Positions 33,355-45,601 of a stretch of DNA of 64,000 nt are shown in pieces. The stretch's first letter is position 1. Each line of letters opens with the position of its first letter. The notes beneath the pieces are model-generated. The model saw only the letters and a program-made list of their open reading frames with translations. It was not told the DNA's origin and made no database searches. Source of the stretch: Chromera velia (Eukaryota > Sar > Chromeraceae); contig JAHBMJ010001372.1 of NCBI GenBank assembly GCA_018398765.1, forward strand, positions 23,566 to 87,565. Direction: 5' to 3'. A program made the position numbers and the translations under genes.

Positions 33355-34857
33355 AGGTCCACAGGTTCAAAACTGTGGAGTCCTGAACCTCTGAGCAAAC
33401 GGACTTTTCCCACAGAAATGGGGCCACAAAAAGCGCTCTGTCAGATATTTTCTAACAGTTTTAAAAGATGTCTGACAGAGCGTTTTCTTGGTTTTGACTT
33501 TTTTTTCGGGAGTGTACTTTCGGGGCTCTGGAGGAGACGGCTGCAACAACAGTTGCTGGGTCACCTCGGGTCGGCACGAAGTGGAGCTTGGAGGTAGGTC
33601 CAGTGGACACCAGCCGTCTTAGTCTTGTTTCCAACGTCTTTTTGCTTGCTGCTACTCCTCCTGTTTAAGCGGGGAAGGGGTGCCAGCCTTATCTAGGTAT
33701 TATAGTACTGCTGCCCTCATCGCTCTCCTTACTCTTTCCTTGCAGATCACAGTCTTAGGAGCCCCAGGGTTAACCCCCAGGTTAGCTTGTCCAGACCCGC
33801 TGCTTCTTAGGCTCTTGGTTTTATCCTTAGGACCTTGTGCGTACAGAATAAGCTGGACAGAAGTGCTTCCTTGACTGCACAAAGCGTGAACGCCTGTCCC
33901 TCCATGTTTGCAGGTGTTTGTGAACGGAGACTTGGGAACACCTGCAGGTCAGTTAAGGAAACACGGCTTACTCTCTCGCTTTGTATGATGATTTGCTTAG
34001 TATCCAGCTTTTTTGTTCTGCTAGGAGCTTGATAGAAACATACAAGGGAGGTCACTGAGAGAGGGTTAATAGAGAGTCTGCTGGAGCCTCCATTTTTTGA
34101 CCGCCTTTTCTGAAGCTTTGCACAGCTCTCAGTCGTGCCAGACATTTTTCCACCCAGAACAATCGCTCAGCTTTCATGCATTTGAATGTTTTCCACTTAT
34201 TCTGTGTGTGTCAGTCTTTCAAAGCGGTCCATACTATCCCGACGCAAGTGCTACTTACTCGTTCATCCTTTCTCATTTGTGGCACTCCGTACTGGTCTCC
34301 TTCTGAACATCTGGATCTACCTACAGACTTATCATTCTTTTTTAGTTTCTCATTGATATACGGAGAACGATTTGCAAGCTTTTACGCCGTGTAGTGTGAG
34401 TTCTTTGTGAATAGAATTATGTTGTCTCTGTGCTCTGTTCTTAGGATTCCTCTCCAATCCCTGCTGACCGTCTCTTGTCCGGTCTGACCAGCCTAGCTGT
34501 GAAGCTCTCCTTCCTGCACTGTTTCTCTTGCAGAAGAAGCAATTCTTTGTAGTTGATTGGCAGCGCTAAACGTTGCTGTTGAGCATATCGATTAGTGTTG
34601 TGCCTGTGTATTTCTTTGCAGGTAACATTCACTAACTTCCACGTACCACGGTGATCGTAATTTTTCCCTAGCTAATCAACCAGTCTTTTGAGCACATTTG
34701 AGCAGATTCGCACAGAAGTAGCGATTTTAAATGCTCTAAAAAACTTTAGATTGCTTTAAGTAACCTAGTTTTACTTTATAATGAAGCTAGAATATAGTAA
34801 ATTTAAAAGTCACTTTGAATTCCACTAAGTCCTACTTTGGAGTCCACTCTGTTAATC
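33355..34857. other. Non-coding stretch
   Basis: Apart from the hairpin at 33434-33482, no frame of coding character is seen. The sequence is T-rich on the plus strand and may hold introns or 5' flank of the next gene. Confidence 0.4.
33434..33482. other. 12-bp perfect stem with 25-nt loop
   Basis: CGCTCTGTCAGA (33434-33445) pairs with TCTGACAGAGCG (33471-33482). Adding G-T and A-T pairs, the stem extends to about 16 bp. It is a strong foldback for its size in non-coding DNA. Confidence 0.6.
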
Positions 34858-36492
34858 ATGCAAACAGGCTGCCTCGGCTATTCAAAAATTTGCTCGAAAG
34901 AGCCTTGTGGAGAAAGGAGGTATACGGATAATTTGAAAATGTTGCTGGTCAGCGTCCAGCTTGCTGTCTGTGCAAAAGAGAACGGGATGGGTAAGGCAGA
35001 AACCTGTCCTCTGTGCATGAAAGACTTTTCGCCAAAGCGACTCCGGTGCGACCAAAGTCACTTAATTCCAAATTCGATGCACTTGTACGTTTCTGAGGAC
35101 CAGAAGAATGCCAGCTGGTATCACTTCGGCCGGCATATCCAAGAGAATCCCATCCATGCTCCCGGCAAATCAAAAGTTTCCCTTGTGCAAAATTATGTAG
35201 TGTAACCATTGCTATGCAGGCGCCCAGAAGGCTCCTGGGCCGACGATCTGTTTTGCGAGGAGAGCGTAGAATGTTTGGAGCGGCAGGTACCTTCCCTGTA
35301 AGCCCTCATGAGGGGCGAAACTATGTCATGCACGCGGGCTCTTGCCCGCCTCATAGTATCCATGTTTTTTTGCACGTGTGTTGTGCGGTTTTTGGACGTC
35401 CCTAATAGCGCAGAAAAAGAACTCAGGGTACGCGTGCTGGAGGAGTACGTGGAGTTCGTACGTTATATAGCACTCCTCATGAAAGGGATTGTACCGAATG
35501 GCGTGGAAATGCACCTCCACGCAGAGCGGTGGGGGGGAATAGAAATTGGTACAGAATGGCCCCCCCAAATTGGGGGTGAGCCCTTCACTAATGTTCATAA
35601 GTTCTACCTGATAAAAATGTGCTACGGTAACACTGCTTTTACAAATGAGCCAGGGTGCAGAACAGTGTTTGCCTGCCTGTAGCTTGGACCGTTCGCATTC
35701 ATTGCCTCGCCTTCCGTACAGCTGAAGACGAGGCTGGAATCCGATCCCAATCTAACATACCTCGGTAACATATGCACCGTCATACAGCCTAGCATACAGC
35801 CTGGAGCTATGTGCCTAAACGGGTGCCAAAACGTTCTCTCCGGTGGTTGGAGAGTACCCTCGTGTGGGTTACCTGTCTACACCTCCGAGTGGCTCAACAA
35901 ATGGATGCAGAAAGACAAAGATCAGATTCTCCGCCAGACTGACTTATACGCCGCTGCAAGTGCAAGCTTGTCCTGGGAGGACATCTTTGGAGGACGTCTC
36001 GCGCATCCCCTACCAAGGGTGAGGCTATGTTTTCATCAAAAAGTGATCCAATATATACCAGGTAAAATGGGTGAGCTGGAATCCCCCAGGTTCCAACCAA
36101 ATCTGAAGGACTTCCCAGGGGCATTCCTCAAAAAGGTGTCCTTCAAAAACCTTCCTTCTGCAGTGAATATGATTATCTACGTACGTAAGCTTCCCACTAT
36201 GGACGAGAAATCCAATTACGGTTGCAGAAACTTGGTTGTCCTTTTCTTTCTACTGGATGTTGAAGTATCTCTTGATGACAGAAGTTTTTCAGAGGAATGC
36301 TGGACGGCCTACGCATTTCATGTCTCTGTAGCAGACGGGGGTCACGGGGAAAAGATGGTGAACCCCATTGATCCGAATAAGTATTTTTACCAAAACACCC
36401 CCGGGCCCCCTCCACTCTGGATGAAAGAAATAGTGCTACAATTGGAGAATAAGTTTTTGTCTGATGATGCAGCGTCATCTAGAGCGTCATGA
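34858..36492 (+). CDS. Protein with CxxC...SHLIP zinc-binding motif, four exons
   Basis: Model: exons 34858-35201, 35220-35297, 35409-35664 and 35722-36492, phase-consistent, 482 residues, ending in TGA. Near residue 45 it reads TCPLCMKDFSPKRLRCDQSH, then LIPNSMHLY, and later WADDLFCEESVECLERQ. The layout CxxC, (D)SHxIP, then LFC..(C)E..LE recalls bacterial HNH-like zinc proteins with CDSHIIP and LLCxxCE motifs; this link is from memory and unverified. The second CxxC is incomplete here (CEESVEC). The remaining about 350 residues are well structured but unrecognised (for example KFYLIKMCYGNTAFTNEPG, CRNLVVLFFLLDVEV). The first intron would be only 18 nt (GTAACCATTGCTATGCAG) and removes an in-frame TAA. 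If it is not spliced, this is a broken gene. Exon 4 alone gives 256 open codons. Confidence 0.6.
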
Positions 36493-36639
36493 TTCAACCA
36501 GCTCTACTGCTTATGCTAAACTGTTGTACACTTGAGTTGTAGGGCAGAGCCGGCATCAGAATACTATTCGTAGTACTCGCAGGTGCACCTTCAAGAGCCA
36601 ACCGAAACATGTTTAGGCATGCAGGCCATCCACCAAGCC

Positions 36640-37169
36640 GTTCACTCACGATTACTGTTTATATAGTAAATAGTACCATTATATATATATATATATATAT
36701 ACCTATAGTAAATCTAACTTATCCAAGTTCCAATTAAGGATAACTATCGTACGTTAATTAGTTAGCTAGGTAGTCAGTATAGTTAGTTGGTTTATTTAAT
36801 ATAGTTAGTTAATGTCAGTTACACACAAAATATTTCTTATAAGATGGTGTCTTATAAAGACTTCTCGAGACCCTGTAAGTTGTCAGAAATATGAAGGAAT
36901 TTGGGATAGGAATATAAAGGAATATGCAGGAATATTTTAATTCAAATTCCTACCGATTTTCACCTGTAGATTCCTACCTCATATTCCTGCATAATCCTTC
37001 ATATTAATTCCTTCATATTCTTAACCCCTAGCCTACCCCATATTACTGCATATTCCTTCATATTCCTACCTTAAATTCCTGCATATTCCTGGCAACTTGC
37101 AGGGGAGGGGGGGGGACTAGGAGGGGAGAGGTTAAGATGCTAGCGGCACGTGGCTGCGCGTTCTAGTAC
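36640..37169. repeat. AT-rich stretch with degenerate TATTCCT repeats
   Basis: (AT)n lies at about 36680-36701. From 36890 to 37095 the words GGAATATGCAGGAATAT and their complement ATATTCCTGCATATTCC alternate, so the segment can fold on itself. No gene is seen. Confidence 0.7.
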
Positions 37170-37290
37170 GCGCTACTTATGTGACTCAGGCGCCACCCAG
37201 GATATGGAAAGTGGGTTAGGTTAAAAGGTTAGGTTAGGTATTAAGGCTGTAGGTTTTGGTTTAAGTAGGTTAAACAAGGTTTTTTAGGTT
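37170..37290. repeat. GGTTAGG-rich repeat, inverted copy at 42310-42430
   Basis: It contains GGTTAGGTTAAAAGGTTAGG next to GGATATGGAAAGTGGG. The reverse complement of 42310-42430 reads the same order (GGTATGGAAAGTAGGTTAAAACC). The two lie in inverted orientation about 5 kb apart. Confidence 0.65.
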
Positions 37291-37731
37291 AAACCAGGTT
37301 TCGTTTCTATAGGGGGGTCTGGGGGGGCGAAGTGAAAGAAGTGAAAGACCCTGACGCAAGTGAAAGACCAGAGGCTGCCACTGCCGGTAGCCAGCAGGAG
37401 AAATATCAATTGAGCAGCCGTTTTTTTGATGAATACATGCATGCATGCACTTTTTTTTTACATGCAGAAACCGGTTGGGGACGCCTTCATGCGCACGCAC
37501 CCCGGCCCCAGCTTTTGCATGGTATAGGCTGGCCGCTAGGCCGGCCGCCGCGATTAAATCAGGTTATGTTATATACCATAATGATAATGCTAAACAGACA
37601 TAAAGACTGTATAGAGGTGCACTCGGGGCTCGGCCGTCATTCAGAGTCCAAGGACTATTAAATAGAGGAATAGAACGAAAGCCAGACAAAAGACGTCACT
37701 CCTACCGATTGATCAAACGCATAATAGTTAC

Positions 37732-37875
37732 GCATTGGATGAAGCGGATGAACGCGATAAGTTGAGAACGGATATGAGCTAAACGCCCGGCGCGGCCCTG
37801 GATATGAATCCTGGCCCGGCAAAGCGAGAATGTAGACCACGTGCATGTTCCACAACCACGGCAGCACGCAACACA
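37732..37875 (+). repeat. About 145-bp dispersed repeat, copy 1
   Basis: It runs from CGCATTGGATGAAGCGGATG to CACGCAACA and matches 42158-42303 in the same orientation with roughly 90% identity and a 2-bp indel. On the minus strand both encode a shared peptide, VVYILALPGQDSYPGP, so it may be a coding remnant of a retroelement. Confidence 0.85.
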
Positions 37876-37902
37876 GCTTCCTTTTTCATTTTTTTCTTTT
37901 TC

Positions 37903-38022
37903 TTGGCAGAAGCCAGAAGCAATGACAAGACGACGATGAATGGACGGACTTTCATGCGTGAGTTGGCAGAAGCCAGAAGCAATGAAAAGACGATGATGAA
38001 TGGACGGACTTTCATGCGTGAG
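37903..38022. repeat. Two tandem 60-bp units, possibly a duplicated small exon
   Basis: Units start at 37903 and 37963 and differ at two positions. 60 bp is 20 codons, and the plus frame reads AEARSNDKTTMNGRTFMREL twice. Each unit also carries GTGAGT (first unit) and TTGGCAG, so splice-site-like words border the coding part. Confidence 0.9.
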
Positions 38023-38283
38023 AAAAGAAAAGACATGTTACAAGGCAGGTTTGCAAGGCAATTTCGTGATGGTAACAACGCACGATGCTGAGGAAAAGGG
38101 GCTAGAAAGGGATGGTCACGGTCGAGAGAAAGCGCAATCAAGAGGTTCAGAGAAGAGAGCTGTGTACGCAGAAAAAGAGATCATTGGTCAGAGGTGGGGA
38201 GATACATCAGTCCATGACAGGGATTGTAGCCACCTGTCAACAGAGCCTCCGGATGACATTGTGGGAGGTCATGGAGGGAACTC

Positions 38284-39021
38284 ATGCATGCCCACCCCAC
38301 CTTGCACACGTATATGGAGGTCCGTGGCAAGGGGGAGTCCCGACCATTCGATGAAGAGCAAAAGATCGCGATTAAGTACAAAAAGGCAAGAGGAGGCTCT
38401 GCCAGCCTGGAGAGAATGAACGCGAGTGCAGGAGTGGAAGAACTACCAAACGGAAGGAGAAAAGGAGGGCAATCGCATGCGAAGTTGACCAATCACGTTA
38501 CAAAAACCAACAAAGGGTGTCACAGAAAGAAGAACGGAAAGGAAATGATGCAAACGACTCTTTGAAGCGCTTTGAAGCGAGGAAGGGAAATGAAGGGAAA
38601 AGAAAGAAGAAAAGAAAGTACGAATGAACTTCAAGGGAGAAAGGAAGGAATAAAGGAAAGAAAAAACTTGTATCGCCCTTCTCTCATACTTTGACTCTCC
38701 CCCCCCAGGCCAGGCCAACAGAGAGAGAACAAGTGGTGATGGAAGCGATGAAGAACCCTTCTCATTGTCACAGTGCGAGTCCTCACAAACTCAGCAGATA
38801 GAAAGAAAGGACAACTGCATCAATGCATAGAAAGAGACAGTTTGTGCATGTGCCAACAAAGGGCAATACACGTAGCACAGAAGCGGACGGACTAGCGGAC
38901 GGATGGACCACCCAGCCTGTCCGCAACGAGACAAACAGCAAGCCTTTGAAGAAACTGTGGACGGTGGACCACCAAGGCCGCCCAAATTGCTGGAGAAGAT
39001 CCATCCGAAGAGTCCCACTTA
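38284..39021 (+). CDS. Probable multi-exon gene, splicing unresolved
   Basis: Three plus-strand segments look coding. 38317-38500 reads VRGKGESRPFDEEQKIAIKY, then RGGSASLERMNASAGVEE. 38710-38800, after a strong acceptor (CTCTCCCCCCCCAG), reads ARPTEREQVVMEAMKNPSHC. 38880-39021, after GTAGCACAG, reads MDHPACPQRDKQQAFEETVD, then PKLLEKIHPKSPT and a stop. Donor phases linking them could not be fixed, so no protein length is given. The tandem 60-bp units upstream could supply earlier exons. No domain is recognised. Confidence 0.35.
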
Positions 39022-39084
39022 AATTTACTTACATTTTTATTTTTTATTTACGGAGTCAATATATAGTTTTTTACATACAGACAC

Positions 39085-39153
39085 TGATGATTAAGGTTTT
39101 TATTATGCATGCCGCGTCCCCGTATATAAGGGGCGGATCTAGCCTAGTCTGTC
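39085..39153 (+). repeat. 69-bp dispersed repeat with TATATAA box, copy 2
   Basis: Gapless counterpart of 31631-31699, same orientation. The sequence diverges on both sides, so the 69 bp is close to the full shared module. Confidence 0.85.
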
Positions 39154-39989
39154 AAAAGGTTCCAGTTTGTCCCGTCTGTTCTGAATCTAGGAACACTGCT
39201 CATTGATCACTTTTAATGCGGCTTATTTCTCAAGCGGCGGTAGAGTAGAACTTGGAGAACAACGAAAAGAGGGGAGAGGCAGGGCAAAAACTTTCTAAAA
39301 GTTTGTCCCCTTGGCAAAGGCTACCCTTTGACGGCAGAGAACAACTTCAAAGAGACCCCCCCCATTAATTTGCCCCTCATTTTCTCAACCTTCTTTTCTT
39401 CCTTTCCTTTCATGCGCTTGCCCCCCCTTTTTTTTCCCTTCTTGTTTGTATACAAAGAATCAATTACAAAAGGATCGCTTAGTTTGCACCCTCCAAGTCA
39501 AAAGACGCAGAAAACGCTGCGACCTCCCTACCGAGAAGGCACTCAGGCTGGAAGGGCCCTCTGGTTCCCCTCCTGCTATGAATTGAACAGAGAAGATTTG
39601 CGGCAACGAAACGCTGTAGCGTGCAGGAAAGAACTTTATAATACCGGTCCATCAGCTTTGTCTGCACTGCCTTATCTCCCTCTCCTCCTCTCACTCTTCC
39701 GGCCCCCAACTTCGCTATCTAGACACACATGCTGTAATGTTTCTTTCATTTACTTTCACTCATATTTTGGCCATTCTAGTAGTAGCATAGTAGCATATGT
39801 AGTAGCCAAACATTATATACACCTTCTATTATCAACTTACTCTTTTAAATCATCTAGCTGTGACTGAGACTGTGAGCTAGTCTATATAATATTTAAACAT
39901 AACGTTATACAAGTCCTAAAGTTGCTGTAGTTGATTGTGCTCACTTACTCACTCACTAACATACTTAGTCACTGACTTATTGAGTCATT
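39154..39989. other. Non-coding stretch
   Basis: Pyrimidine-rich around 39355-39450 and AT-rich around 39740-39920. No gene is supported. Confidence 0.4.
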
Positions 39990-41530
39990 CTTGCTTTCCT
40001 TACTAATTCACTCACTCACTGTCTTACTTACTCACTCACTTACTCCCTCATTTTCCCTGTCTCTCTTCGATCACTCACCCATATACCCAAAGTTAACGGC
40101 TTCTATCAACACTCTCACATCCACACACCCAAACGGCTTTTGTTCACATACTCGCTCTCTCTGCCTCTCTTCGTTTATTTCTATTTACCCACGGGCCCTA
40201 GCGGCTTGAAGTTCTGTTTACACACTGAGTCTCATTCTCTCTTAGTGACAGGCTGTCTCTATTTATTCAGGTATCCATACGCCCATGCAAATATCTTCTG
40301 CTGACATGCTTGTGCGAGTCCTTGTCCCTCTTCATTCATCCACACGCCCAACCGGCTCCTGTTCACCTAGCTTGTTCACACTGGTTCACACACTCGCTTT
40401 CTTTGTCTGTGTTCATGCACCTACACCGTCGTAACGCCCCAAACGGCTTCTGTTTACACACTCGCTCTCCATGTTTCTCTTCATTATTCTTCATTGATTC
40501 ACTGCATGAGGCCTAAGCGGCTTCTATTCACATACTCGCTCTCCTTGTATTTCCTTGTCTCTCTTCATTCACCCACACGCCCAAACGGCTTCTGTTCACA
40601 CACTCACTCTCCCTGTCTTTTTTAATTTATCAGCAGGCCCAAGCGGCTTCTGTTCACATACTTGATATCTCTTTATTTATCCACAGGCCTAGCCATAGGC
40701 CCGAACGGCTTTTATTCAATAACACATAATTGATCCCTCTTCATTCATCCACGGGCCCAAACAGCTCCTGTTCCTAGCTTCTGTTCACACACTCACTCTC
40801 TTTGTCTCTCTTTTTTCACCTGCACGCCCAACCGGCTTCTGTTTACACATTCGCTCTCCTTATATCTCCTTGTCTCCCTTCATTCACCCACACGCCCAAG
40901 CAGCTTCTGTTCACACACTCGCTCTCCTTGTATCTCTTTGTCTTCCTTCATTCACCCACACGTCCAAACGGCTTCTGTTCACACACTCACTCTCCTTGTA
41001 TCTCCTTGTCTCCCTTCATTCACCCACACGCCCAAACGGCTTCTGTTCACACACTTGTTCTCCCTGTCTCTCTTCACTCATCCATAGGTCCAAGCGGCTT
41101 CTGTATGTTTCTGTTCATACACTTGATCTCTCTTCATTCATCCACAGGCCTAACCAGCGGCCCAAGCAGCTTTTTTTCAATGACACACAATTGATTTCTC
41201 TTCATTCATCTATGGGCCTAAGCGGCTTCTGTTCACATACTCGTTCTCCTTGTCTCGCCCGCACGCCCAAACAGCTTCTGTTCACAAACTCATACATACT
41301 ATAAACACGCTCGCTCTCTCTATCTCTCTTTATTCATCCACCTACAGGCCTAAGCCTAGGCCTAAGCGGATTCTGTTACTGCACACACTTCTTTTTCATA
41401 CCCCTCTTTCTCTATGCACCCGCACGCCCAAACATTCACCCACATGCCCAAACGGCTTCTGACAGTGTTCACACACTTGCTTACCTAGCTTTATCCATAG
41501 GCCCAAACGGCTTCTGTTCACATCTCTCCC
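39990..41530 (+). repeat. Degenerate satellite array of about 60-70-bp units
   Basis: About 20 units of the form TCTGTTCACACACTCGCTCT, CCTTGTATCTCCTTGTCTCC, CTTCATTCACCCACACGCCC, AAACGGCT. Units vary in length by loss of the middle part; the best conserved ones lie at 40540-41100. The repeat gives quasi-periodic Ser/His/Leu-rich frames that are not genes. The array starts in (ACTC)n-like sequence at 39945-40050. Confidence 0.85.
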
Positions 41531-42157
41531 TCTTAAACTCACCAAACGCTGGACCCATATGCGGTGAGCCTCTCCATAACATTTCAAAGCGAATACTACA
41601 GCATCCACAGCGACACACACTATATATAGACAGTATTTTGTATCCCAAATCCTCAAGTGGAGGTAGAAGGAAGTCGAGAAACCAGGTGCTGAAGAATGAT
41701 AAGAGGGGCCAAGTAGAGAGAAAGAAGACGGGCAAAAAGAGGTTCCTGCAGATCAAATTAACCGTTTTTCCTCTTTGTCAAGCGCACTCAGTCGTGGTGC
41801 GGCTTATTCTTGACTTTGTAAGGCGGCATGTCTTAACTTGCTACTGAGCTTGGTAGCATAGTCAAACAACGGAGCAATTCAGAGCAGCTTCACTTAGACG
41901 GTATGCTTTATCGCCTTCCTTGAAAACTATACAGATGATCGAATCTACGTACAATTCCCCTCCATGTGTGTTTTTACATATGTACCGATACATCAAGGTT
42001 AGACAAAAGGTGCATGTTCGCCATGCATGCGCTGTACAGTTGCCGGAAAGCGCGGGTCCCGAAAGGCAAATGTAACCCGATTTATTGGTAATTGGACTTT
42101 TTTTTTCCATAGGTGTGGCTAAGGGCCTTAACAGATACCATGGCCGGGGGCCACGGC
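41531..42157. other. Non-coding stretch between satellite and dispersed repeat
   Basis: No coding frame is supported. It includes poly-T near 42090 and the start of the copy-2 dispersed repeat at its right edge. Confidence 0.4.
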
Positions 42158-42303
42158 ACGCATTGGATGAAGCGGATGAACGCGCGATAAGTCGAGAACG
42201 GATATGAGCTAAACGCCCGGTACGGCCCCGGATATGAATCCTGGCCCGGCAAAGCAAGAATATAGACCACGTGCGTGTCCTACAACCACGGCGGCACGCA
42301 ACA
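42158..42303 (+). repeat. About 145-bp dispersed repeat, copy 2
   Basis: Counterpart of 37732-37875. Here it is followed directly by the inverted GGTTAGG-type element. Confidence 0.85.
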
Positions 42304-42309
42304 GCCTGC

Positions 42310-42430
42310 CAACAGGTTACGTTTAACCTAACCTAGGTTAATTTGACTGCCAGGTCGGTTAGGTTTAGGTTTTAACCTACTTTCCATACCTTGGTGCCAC
42401 CGCACTACATATGTGTCACCGCCTGATAAG
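42310..42430. repeat. AACCTAACC-rich repeat, inverted copy of 37170-37290
   Basis: It reads TTTAACCTAACCTAGGTTAA, then AACCTACTTTCCATACCTTG. See the entry at 37170. Confidence 0.65.
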
Positions 42431-42867
42431 TGGGACTTTTTATAGGCTTGGGGGGAGGACAGGTTTTCAAAGTTCAAAAATTTAAGAATTATTTTGCATA
42501 TCCCCGTCGTCACTAACCATCTCAGTTCTATATTAGTAGTACTAACTACTAGTATACGGTTAATGACTATAGGAACAAGTAGTTTGTTATGCTAGTTGTT
42601 GTATTATGCTCAGTATATCATTGATTGATTGATACTATCTATACATATAAAGTACAATTATGAATTAATACAATAGTATAATAATGTTATAATAATGTTT
42701 TCTATTTAAAAAATTAATATTGATTGATTTATGTTGCCTCCCGGCCTTCAAATTAATTAATTCCCATTGTGTTCATTTTTTATGAAAGTTAGCAAGCTGA
42801 TATGACACTAGATCTGACATTACATTCTAGATTACATTAAATCAGATACACTAAGAGATCCACCTGT

Positions 42868-43334
42868 TTTGTCCCCCCTGTCCGGCCACCTTATACCGTC
42901 CAAACAGAAAATAAAGCGAGGACAAGAACCTTAGGGAAATTCTAGAGAAGGAACGTGAGCAACACTCATTCAGGTAACAGTTTACAGAAGGTTTTAAATT
43001 AGCTGTAGAGCGATCTGGGATTCCAGTCAGCTGGGTTCATTCTATCATTGCTCAATTTCTACTTATGTTTCTCTCTGTTCCTCTTTCTCAGAGTCTCAAA
43101 CTCCCAATCTATGACAAACTTGAACAGACATTAGCTTCAAACGATCCTATCTGTTGCTCAAGTAACATGTTGCTTGAATGTAAACATTGCGAAGGTTAGA
43201 CCAGGTCAGACTCAACTTCGATCGACGCGCGCGTGACACGTACGAAGCAAAGAATGTGGCGCGGCACGCTGACTCACTCAGTCATGGCACATGCGAAGGC
43301 TCAAAGGGCGGCGCCACAGGGTAGGACTCCACAG
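42868..43334 (+). repeat. About 470-bp dispersed repeat with gene-fragment content, copy 1
   Basis: It matches 54007-54487 in the same orientation at about 93% by eye. The shared part contains an apparent exon after TTCTCAG reading SLKLPIYDKLEQTLASNDPI, then CCSSNMLLECKHCE, and upstream a short frame NLREILEKEREQHSF. Copy 1 has TAG at 43197-43199 where copy 2 has CAG. It is probably a decayed mobile-element or duplicated-gene fragment. Confidence 0.85.
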
Positions 43335-43987
43335 ATCCCCCCCGGCCACGAACAGGAAAATCGCGTCCTCACGATCAGCCAAACACATCCGAGCATGCGC
43401 GGAAAGGAAAAAGGAGGCGAGTGAAAGAGTATGAGCAACCAGACTTAATGTAAACCTATGTAACCAATAGAACACTGACACTTCAAAGCATACAGTTGAA
43501 AGAATGAAATCTTGAGCATCCACGCACCATGACAGAGGCATCGTGAGAAAACACAAACATAGAAATCCCTTCGGCACCTAGTTTGGCACCGTTATTGAGA
43601 CAGTCATTCACAGTTAACCGACTCTTAAGCGGAAGCTGACAAGCAGAAAAGTTTCTACCCAGTGACAGAAATCAATCAGATTAAAGGGTGTAAACATGAA
43701 CAGACTTGCAATGAAGAACCTCTTCCTTTTTTCATCTATCTACGCTGGAGGTACTCCTACTGGGTGGTAGTATCACCACTGCCTCGCCAGCAACGCCAAC
43801 CCGCCAGGTTTTTCCTCAAAAAACCTGTTTTAGGGACGTTGGCTTGCTCGTGGCCTACAAAAGCACACCATCTCTACCTGACGGCAGAGCTCGAGCTTCC
43901 TAATGCAAGGTCTTACATTTCCCCAGCTCTCCATTAACCCCTCATATCTCTGCAAAAGAAAGAATGAGACGGAAATGCTGGACAGAA
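43335..43987. other. Non-coding flank of the duplicated segment
   Basis: Mixed composition. A weak plus frame at 43662-43930 has no supporting splice sites or motif. I see nothing certain here. Confidence 0.35.
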
Positions 43988-44512
43988 AGAGTAACAGAGA
44001 GCAAGACACAGTTAGGCCTGTGCGGTCACATACATGCATGCATCCCCATGCCGATGTATGCGCTTATAGTCGTTCACTTTCCTTTTTTTTTTGTTTTCAT
44101 CCTCCTCCGTTTTATTCTGTTACTTCTTACTCCCGCTTTACTTTCCCCTCTCTGTCCTAGGGTCTGACACTCTGTAAGAGTACCCTAGGTTTGAAGTTAG
44201 ATTTTTCAATAAAAACTTAAATTTTTGATGTTTTAAAAGAGATTTTTGGAGCTTAATTTGCTAGAAAAGCTTAAAAAATGCTAAAATAGGGTAGGTTTAG
44301 ATGAGTTTAAAACCTATTTGCTACATTAGGTTTAGAATTGGTTTGGAAACCATGGTCGCGCCAGACTCAAACCTTCCAAACCTCTTCAAACCTCTCTAAA
44401 CCTGGTCAAACTTCTAAAATCTGTATGTGAATGATCTGTTAAAAGCACATTTTGTACGTTTTTGCCGGCAGGACCACATTTGTGACAGTGTGACACTCTA
44501 TGCATGAGCGTT

Positions 44513-45601
<1,089 letters not shown>

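Noticed and set aside
37195-37290. Interstitial telomere (GGTTAGG/TTTAGGG-like) array
   Set aside because: The GGTTAGG words are irregular and interrupted and belong to a dispersed element with an inverted partner at 42.3 kb.
37732-37875. tRNA-derived SINE
   Set aside because: No convincing A-box and B-box pair or cloverleaf could be drawn; the shared minus-strand peptide suggests a coding remnant instead.
39991-41304. Several Ser/His/Leu-rich frames suggesting a repeat protein
   Set aside because: The frames follow a degenerate satellite whose unit length varies and is not kept to multiples of three, and no frame persists across the array.
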